Origin: Physcia stellaris
Taxonomy: Eukaryota; Ascomycota; Lecanoromycetes; Caliciales; Physciaceae
Direction: 5' to 3'
NCBI GenBank assembly: GCA_018902385.1
Contig: JABSSW010000028.1
Coordinates: 62,001-126,000 of the forward strand
Length of the DNA: 64,000 nucleotides
Part shown: piece after piece, positions 57,240-64,000 of the stretch
Position numbering within the stretch: position 1 is the stretch's first letter
Layout: every line of letters starts with the position of its first letter
The notes under the pieces: generated by a model
Database searches by the model: none
The model's input: the letters and a program-made list of their open reading frames with translations, nothing else
What the model was told of the DNA's origin: nothing
Translations under genes and position numbers: made by a program

Positions 57240-58785
57240 TCCGACTCTTGAGCAGCGCTGTAAAACATGACTAGCCGTGCAATAAGCTTGGAATATAAAA
57301 CAAGAAAGCTGTAGTGCTTCTGAGGGTCGGAAGACTCGCTTATTGGCAAAGATCGAGGATTGGAGTGCGCTTCTGAGACGGGTTTCGAGAGCCTGAAGAC
57401 ATGATCCAATAATATGAATCAACCAGATTAATCCTCGAACCCTTCCAAAAGTCAATGATCCATTCCGACTCTTGTTAGCTTCCAAACTTCTCCCTGACAG
57501 AAGCTTCACTTCTGCCGTGAAAACATCAACGCCCACATAATTGTTCGGCTTGCCCAGAATCGCAATGGCACGAAAAAACCATTCCAGGTGAGCCATTGGC
57601 AAATAGGCTAATTCAACGGATTTATACGAGCCCTGAACCCAGCTGCCTTCAGCAATCAATCCGTCTTTTCGACCAGCATCTTCTCCTGCACCACCTTCCA
57701 CGACACGCCCTTTCCCTTAGATGAGCGAACGACGGAAGAGTGCCCTAAGGTCAAAGCGCCACGAGTAGGTCCGTGAAGCGCCATTGATCCCAATGCTCGG
57801 GGTATCTGTTCACGAGAATATATATGCCAGGTTTAGCAGCAAGCAGAATAGACAAATTGATGCTATGGAGGTCTGAGATGTGGGCTGAGAGACGGAGAGG
57901 CTCAGTGCCGAAAGCCCACGGAGCGAGTTCAGCGCCGACGAATGCCGACTGCTTAAAGCGGGATCTGTAGAGCGTTGGAGATGGTCGATGGCGGTTTGGA
58001 TGACACTTTCAATGGTCAGATTACTTTGTGCGACGATGTGAGGTTCGTTGTCTCGGAGAAAAAGGGCTGTGATCTGATGGGACGATAGCAAAAATAGTCA
58101 AAAGTCGAAGTGAGCTGTGCGAGGGCGAGAACGGGGACGAGAACGAATAGCGAGACCACATCGGATTGATTACAAGCGCAATGCAAAAGAGCCGTTTGAA
58201 GAATCATTGGATTAGACAGCGCTTTTGAAGATATGACAGCCTTAGAGAATGAAGATCTAGTGTTGGTTTGTACCGCTGGTGGCATTAAAGAAGGTATCGG
58301 AGAAAGTGCTTCATATTCGAAGCATACACATCTTTTGTACAAAGCGATACATCAGCGGCCGTGCGGTAAAGACTTGACGATGACAAGACAGGTAGGTATT
58401 GTGCGATGTTCACGGGGCCTTTACTCAAGTATCTTTGAATTTCACTATTATCATCAATGACCGGCAGTTTCCTCGTGCAGAGAGATTGAGCTCTGGAAAG
58501 CTAATAGTCTATCTAAAGCAATACTCGGTGTTGCAAGATGAACATGGTCGTGTGACGTTTATTCAGGCATGCCCGCGCCTCGAGTGGTCTAGCTGACTCG
58601 TTTAGCGGCGCTTACTAGTTTCGCTAGCCCCAGCTTGAACCTTTTGATTGGACTATGGCCGTTGCTAGGGTAGAAATCAAAACAAACAACTGCCCGATTT
58701 AATAACATCCCCACCATGACACTTTTCTGAATTTAAACAAACAATCTGAAATATCAATAATACCCTGAGCAGATCCACATTCTCC
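57240..58785. other. unresolved interval with minus-strand open frames
   Basis: 1.5 kb. Three minus-strand frames, about 58342-58016, 58091-57810 and 57701-57234, follow one another with small offsets, and the first two overlap at a T5 run (58060-58064 region, A run on plus), the pattern seen at broken frames elsewhere in the window. Hydrophobic stretches occur (VVSLFVLVPVLALAQL, ICLFCLLLNLAYIF). A C6-type transcription-factor middle region came to mind, but I cannot support it. Not called as a gene. The right part should hold the promoter of the BRCT gene. Confidence 0.35.
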
Positions 58786-61700
58786 ATGCCCCCAACCGCT
58801 AAACGCAAGAAGACCGCAGATATGCCTGAGTCTCCACCTAAGCGTGTGACCCGCGCACGCGCAAAAGCCTCTGACAATGCCGATTCCAAAGCCAAAACTC
58901 TGAAGGTCATGACCCCTTCTGCTAAAGCTGCCGTGGAAAGTAAGAAGCCTGCAGAGCTAGCCAAGGCGGTGAAGAGGAAGACGCGAGCTGATGACGAGCG
59001 TGACGTACCTACCAACGAGCCGGTGCAGGCTGCGCCGGAAGAGACAGCGAAGCCGCGAGGAAGGACGAAGAAGGCAGAACAGGCGATCGAGGATAAGGCT
59101 GATACAGCTGGGGCGCCGAAGAAACCTCGGGGCCGTCAGCCAAAAGCCAAGGTCGACGAAACGGTGAAAGCGGAGGTTCCTAGACTTCGTACGAGAGCCA
59201 ATAGGATCCAGGACTCAGAGGTTGAGGGGGTTCCGCTTGAGAAACCGGATGAGAAGCCAGAGCCAGCTAGAAAAACAGCTCGTACTCGCGGAACGGCGGC
59301 CACAAAAAAGCCTTCAACAACGTCCGTAGTACCAAAGCTCACGGCAGCACCTAAAAAGCAAGTAAAATTCCAGGAAGACGCAGAAAAGGACAAGGAGAAT
59401 GTGCCCATCGAGGCTGACAAGTCCGCCCCCAAAGCTACTGGACTTAGAGCCAAGCCGATCCGTAAGCCAGCTACAGCCAAAATGAGCACGCGAGGTAAAA
59501 AGGCAGCGGCCCCAAAGACAGATTGCAAAGGCGGCTCCAAAGAGGACAATGTTCTTCCCTTGTCGCCCAAGAAAGCAAATCAGATTGCAAAGTCAAGTTC
59601 GATCGGCTCTGAAGACGAGCTCTGCAGCGACAAGACCCCAACGAGAGCCCTAAGTCGATCTCCAGTAAAGCCGCCGCCCAGTACTCTTCGCAGGTTCGAC
59701 GGCGTACCTTCGAAGTTGGATTTTAATACAGCAACTGTTCCATCTTCGCCCACAAAGACGGTCCTTTCGCCTGTGCTCCAAAGTCCCGCTCGACGACCAC
59801 CACAATCGCCGTTCAAGGATGCATTAAGACAATCACCTAAGAAAGGCACAATTGGAGATCCGCTCACTCAGCCAGTCCTGGTAGCTTCACAGTCACCGCT
59901 GAAGAGCACTATGAGAGACTCCCCTAAGCGTGGTTTGGTGGCCCAATCCTTGATGCCAGCTCCACCTCCAAAGACGCCACTAAAAGCTACCTTGCTCAGA
60001 TCTCCAGCGCGACGTCCCGGCGCCTCGCCAACGAGGAACACGGTAACTAAGTCTCCTAAGAAAGAACCACATTGCAAGGCACACGAGCCAGCCGTGACAC
60101 CTCCAGCTTCACCCCAGGAGGCATGTAGTAGTCCTCTCCGAGCAGCTCGAACGCCTGGTCAGCTATTTAAGGTCCATACGATCAGCAAGGCCGATTGTAA
60201 ACCGACTTCTGACTCCCCGATCCCAGAGCCCGTTCCCCAGGAAGTCATGGTCCCCTGTGCACCACAGAGTCCGGTGAGGGTCGGATGCCCGAGTAGTACC
60301 CATATGGATGCCGAAGAAAATGCTTTAGACGTGGCAGAGAGCACCGATCACGACACGCCTGAAGCTGTGCAAGAAGGCCGGCAAAGTGGTCCTGATGAGA
60401 CGGCATGCGATTCAGTCGACTCCAGAATCAATATCCTATCAAATGAATTGGTTTTCACCGCGCCGGCGTTCTCCTTGGCTTCGGCTGCGTTGCGATGCTC
60501 TATCGACGAGTCAGACTCAGAGGACGAACTGGCTTCGCCGCAGAAAGTTTTCTTGAATGCACCGTTGTTGAGACAGGGAATATCAACGGAGAACTTTCGC
60601 ATCCGAAGCCCGGATCTATCATTGCATTCCGACAAACGGGGTACTCCGAGCATCACCTCGAAGCGACAATCGATTGCCATGACACCACTGGCCGTTCAGA
60701 TGAGCGCCTGGCTAGCATCAAGTCCCGAGAAGAAAACCCCGGGAGCTGCCATGGTGCTTGAAAAACCGACTTCTCCCCCCTTGGCTATGTCGGCCGAAGT
60801 ATCGCCACCTAAGGCGTCATTCTTCGAGGACGAAATGGCTGTCTTGGATTATCAGGACCAAAGCATCCAGGATCCCCAAATTCAGGACGATGGGCATGAT
60901 CTTGTGGTTGTACAGACTAGCCAAGAGTCCCAGGTATCGGAAGAGTATGGCGACGAGAACACAATGCCGGTCGATCATCACGTGAATGACCTACCTCAAG
61001 ATCTAACATTAACATGTACACCAGCGAGGGTTTTCTGCTCCCAACCTCGCGAGATCCACACCGTCTCGAAAGTACCTCTTCGGCCCGCGGATGATGAGTC
61101 ATCTTCTCCATTGAAAGTACCTCGTAAGCGGAGCAAGTCACTAACGGAATCATTGAATGTAGCATCAGGATGTCATGGAACCCTTACTTCAACTGTAGCT
61201 GCAATGCCTCTTGGCGAGCAAATCTTGGTTTCTGACGATATGCTCAACCAAGGCAGCTGCTCTACCCCCACGAAGCATCGGTCAGGCAATGATGACTCTT
61301 TGATCGAGACCCCTAGAACGCTTCGGAGGAGCGCTGTATCGAATGTACTGAAGGGTGCTGTAGTATTTGTTGATGTCCATACTTCCGAAGGTGAAGATGC
61401 TAGCGGTATCTTCCTCGAGCTTCTGGCACAAATGGGTGCCCGCTGCGTCAAGCAATGGTCATGGAATCCTCGTGAGAGCTTGGCTGGTGCTACTCATAGC
61501 CTAGAGCTCGGCGAGGATGAGATTGCTGAACCTGAAGCTTTGAATAGCAAAGTCGGCATCACTCATGTCGTGTACAAGGATGGTGGTAAGCGGACGATGG
61601 AGAAAGTCCGCGCGAGTAAAGGCGCGGTCCACTGTGTTGGTGTAGGATGGGTACTAGAGTAAGTCCATGAAACTTACGTGCTTACTTCAATACTGATATC

Positions 61701-62227
61701 TCCCCAGCTGCGAACGGGAAGACAAATGGCTCAGCGAAGCCGATTATGCAATCGACACGTCGTTGATTCCTCGTGGCGGCCATCGTCGCCGTAAGTCAAT
61801 GGAGCCACGAATGCTGGCGAACATGAACGGCAACATCATTCCACTTCAGACTCCAGCCAAGTCAGCTGCTGAGATGTCGCCTACCAAGGAATTCTTGACT
61901 TTCGACACCCCGGCCTCTCGCCGCGACTCTTTCGTCATTCAGCCTCCAGCGCCGGCAACGCCCATCGTTCAGGAAAGTGGTGACACCTTTGGTGAATCTC
62001 CGCTGTCACCTACCACGCCATACTACCTGAGCAGGGGTGCCCAGCTGGTTCAGCAGACGTGCCCGCCCAAACAGACGCAGGAACTGCTATTTCCGGTTTC
62101 TGGAAGGATCGATGATCAGCCGGATGAGAGCGTCAGGCAGAGACTGCTTGTGGCGCGGAGAAAGAGTTTGCAATGGGTTCCGAAGATTTCAAGTCCATTG
62201 GGGCGGGCCGTTAGTTATGGAAAGTAG
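58786..62227 (+). CDS. microcephalin-like BRCT-domain protein
   Basis: Exons 58786-61658 and 61708-62227; a 49-bp intron (GTAAGT..CCCCAG); 1130 residues. The N-terminal ~300 residues are Lys/Arg/Ala/Pro-rich with several basic clusters (RKKTADM, KRKTR, KPRGRTKKA), fitting a chromatin-associated protein. Residues about 300-430 hold many SP-K/R sites, including a 14-residue unit repeated three times. A BRCT domain begins near residue 860: VLKGAVVFVDVHTSEGEDAS, GITHVVYKDGGKRTMEKVRA, then VHCVGVGWVLDCEREDKWLSEADYAI across the splice, with the conserved Trp of the last helix. Single BRCT domains of this kind bind phosphopeptides in DNA-damage or chromosome-condensation proteins; the exact role here is not known. 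Confidence 0.82.
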
Positions 62228-62600
62228 CCGGAACACTGGATGTAAAGGGTCATCTTTTCTGCTTAGCTCAGGATTTCATGTGACATAAGTTATGCACAAG
62301 TCAATCGGGGACGAAGAAAGAACAGGCCGTGAGCGGACAATGATCACATGCAGTAGAGTAGGAAAATCTTCTACTAAATGCCAAGTAAACCGAAATGATC
62401 TCATAGTGTGGAGTGGCTTCAAGGCCATGATTTCGATGAAGAAATGGGGATATCATACAAAAAGTCCTCACCCCTGAACAACATGAAATAAAGTAACAGT
62501 ATCCGTACCTTTTACTTTTGTACATGATCCCCAAATGCCCGGATACACACTCCGCGCTTATGCATTCAGTAAGCCTCCAATCGCTTCTTAGGCAATGCTC
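62228..62600. other. convergent 3' interval BRCT gene / GH47
   Basis: 373 bp between two stop codons; no gene seen. Confidence 0.5.
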
Positions 62601-64000
62601 CTACGTAGCATCCTTCTTCGTTTCCTCGACCCGGACAGTCCGGACCTTAGTGGACGCCTCCGACTGCGTGATACTTTCACTCTTCCCCTCATGATCATGC
62701 TTTTGCGCATCTTTCGTCTTTCTCTCGATGATTTTGCCACTAGAATCCCTAGGTTTGCGCTCCCAACCAGTTTTTAGCGTTTTAGTAAGTTCGAATCGAG
62801 GGAAGATATGTGCTTCTGTGTTAATGACAATGGAATTCAGGGGAAGGAGGTCGTTAGGGGAGAAGAGAAGATAGAAGTATTTGAGCGTTTCGGCCTGAGA
62901 TTTGACAACTGTCAGTTCCCACACTTTTGATGGTGCGAAGGCCAGTGAAGGAAGTCTTACCAGCCAAAAGCTCTCCATGTTATCCTTCCATACCGGCGGT
63001 ATCTCATTTGCATCAGCAAGGCTTGTAAAACCCGCTCCATCATCTGCAACGGTCCATTTCATGAAGGATTTGAACATTTCCCATCCCCATTCCCGATACT
63101 TTTCCTCGCCAGTGATCCGCCACATGTAGAATAGCGACTCGACAGTTTCCGGCCGCTGCAAATTGTGTGAATCCATTGACTTCACGACATAGTCATTCTT
63201 CCAGCCCGCGTCTTCCTCGTTGGTGATCTCTGCGGATCTGCGGACACCGTCACTCTCCATATGAGGCGGTTCGTTGACCTCGAAATAGGTAATCTCTGCA
63301 GCTAGACCGGTGGCCATTTTCTTGTACATGCCCCAGCATGTCTTGGTAAGCTCAGCTGCTAATAACATCTCTGAATTCTGCTTTTCGCCCCATTTACCGG
63401 ACTTTTTGGCCTCTTCGACTGTCAGGCCACCGGTTGCGCCGAGAGCGATGGTGCCGGGCATGAAGCACACGAGATGATCCATCTTGGGGGAGAGGACACC
63501 TGATAGGCCATTGGGGCGTTCGGCGAGGACTGTAAAGTTGGAGTCTTTGGAATAGGTGATTAAGTGCTTTCGAACGCCGACTAGTGCCTGATTCCACATG
63601 TCGAGGTAGATGGGCTCTTGTTCCGAGGTCTGGAAGTATTGCTTTATAAGGTATTCTATACTGGATCAGCGCGTGCTTCTCAGAACATCGAGCAAGAACT
63701 TGCCGTAGTAGCTGTCACCGCGACTGCCAAGTCGGATATTGCTGCCCCTGAAAGTGCCCTGGCTTGCGTAGATGAAGATCGGCAAGAGGCCGTCCTCCAT
63801 ACCATTGTCGTCTATGACTTGCATCACCTTCTCCGCTTTGTCCCAGTAGTTGCTTTCACCTGTCAACTTGGCTAGATATTTCATCTCGAGTTGCAAGCTA
63901 GCCGCTTCGGCCGTTGACGAGGCTCCACCGTCTGCGTGAGAAGGAACCCCTTCTGATGTCTTTAGATTCACACTCGCATATGGAACTCCGCTCTCGGAAT
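62601..64000 (-). CDS. GH47 class I alpha-1,2-mannosidase, 3' part (continues beyond window)
   Basis: Visible exons: about 64000-63704, 63655-62961 and 62894-62601. The first intron (63703-63656, 48 bp) is GC-AG with donor GCAAGT; the second (62960-62895, 66 bp) is GTAAGA..TCAG. GH47 enzymes trim alpha-1,2-mannose from N-glycans in the ER or Golgi. Marks: SGVPYASVNL, HADGGASSTAEAASLQLEM, IRLGSRGDSYYEYLIKQY, LSPKMDHLVCFMPGTIALGA, NLQRPETVESLFYMWRITG, and INTEAHIFPRFEL with the calcium-binding Thr of the TEAH motif. The start lies off the window. The C-terminus after TEAH is a charged, Lys/Glu/Ser-rich extension of about 50 residues without an ER-retrieval signal. Confidence 0.92.

Noticed and set aside
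59136-59570. 144-codon minus-strand ORF
   Set aside because: Antisense to the low-complexity N-terminus of the BRCT protein; composition explained by that gene.
1-64000. CRISPR arrays, transposons, rRNA genes, toxin or viral genes
   Set aside because: No repeat-spacer pattern, transposase, reverse transcriptase, long terminal repeats, rRNA-like sequence or viral/toxin-type proteins were seen; CRISPR is not expected in a fungal nuclear genome.

Overview
The window comes from the nuclear genome of a filamentous ascomycete (Pezizomycotina). Genes are split by short introns (mostly 43-146 bp, GT..AG, with CTGAC/CTAAC-like branch sites), are tightly packed on both strands, and encode recognisably fungal proteins: a Vid21/Eaf1 NuA4 subunit, an Msn2/4-type zinc-finger regulator, GH47 and GH92 mannosidases and a single-chain cytosolic-type pyruvate carboxylase. 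I could not place it below subphylum. I see no mobile element, CRISPR array, rRNA or convincing tRNA.

Layout. 0-17 kb: the 3' end of an unknown gene, a RING E3-like protein, then ribosome-biogenesis, proteasome and splicing genes (RRP9, proteasome beta-4, SPP2, UTP13, an unknown multi-pass membrane protein, SAD1). 17-27 kb: VID21, MAK11 and eIF2-gamma. 27-41 kb: clathrin heavy chain, pyruvate carboxylase, a 74-residue fungal protein, SmB and ribosomal protein L11. 41-47 kb: DPH6 and an Msn2/4-like transcription factor. 47.3-54.4 kb is a 7.1-kb interval with no gene I can support. 54-64 kb: a secreted-type GH92 mannosidase, a poorly resolved minus-strand stretch, a microcephalin-like BRCT protein and the 3' part of a GH47 alpha-1,2-mannosidase that runs off the edge.

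Themes. Most genes are single-copy housekeeping genes. Three WD40 ribosome-biogenesis factors (RRP9, UTP13, MAK11) and uL5/L11 serve the ribosome; SPP2, SAD1 and SmB serve the spliceosome; eIF2-gamma and DPH6 act in translation. There is no obvious new multi-gene system.

The most informative anomaly is that six genes (UTP13, VID21, MAK11, CHC1, DPH6 and GH92) each carry one or more single-base frameshifts, almost all in homopolymer runs, and correcting them makes every exon sum a multiple of three. This looks like assembly or sequencing error rather than gene decay. The second theme is unusual exon architecture: 5-, 9-, 10- and 28-nt exons, a start codon split by an intron, a coding exon consisting of ATG only, and two GC-AG introns. 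All exon models here were built by hand from splice consensus, reading frame and recalled family conservation; no search or transcript data were used.
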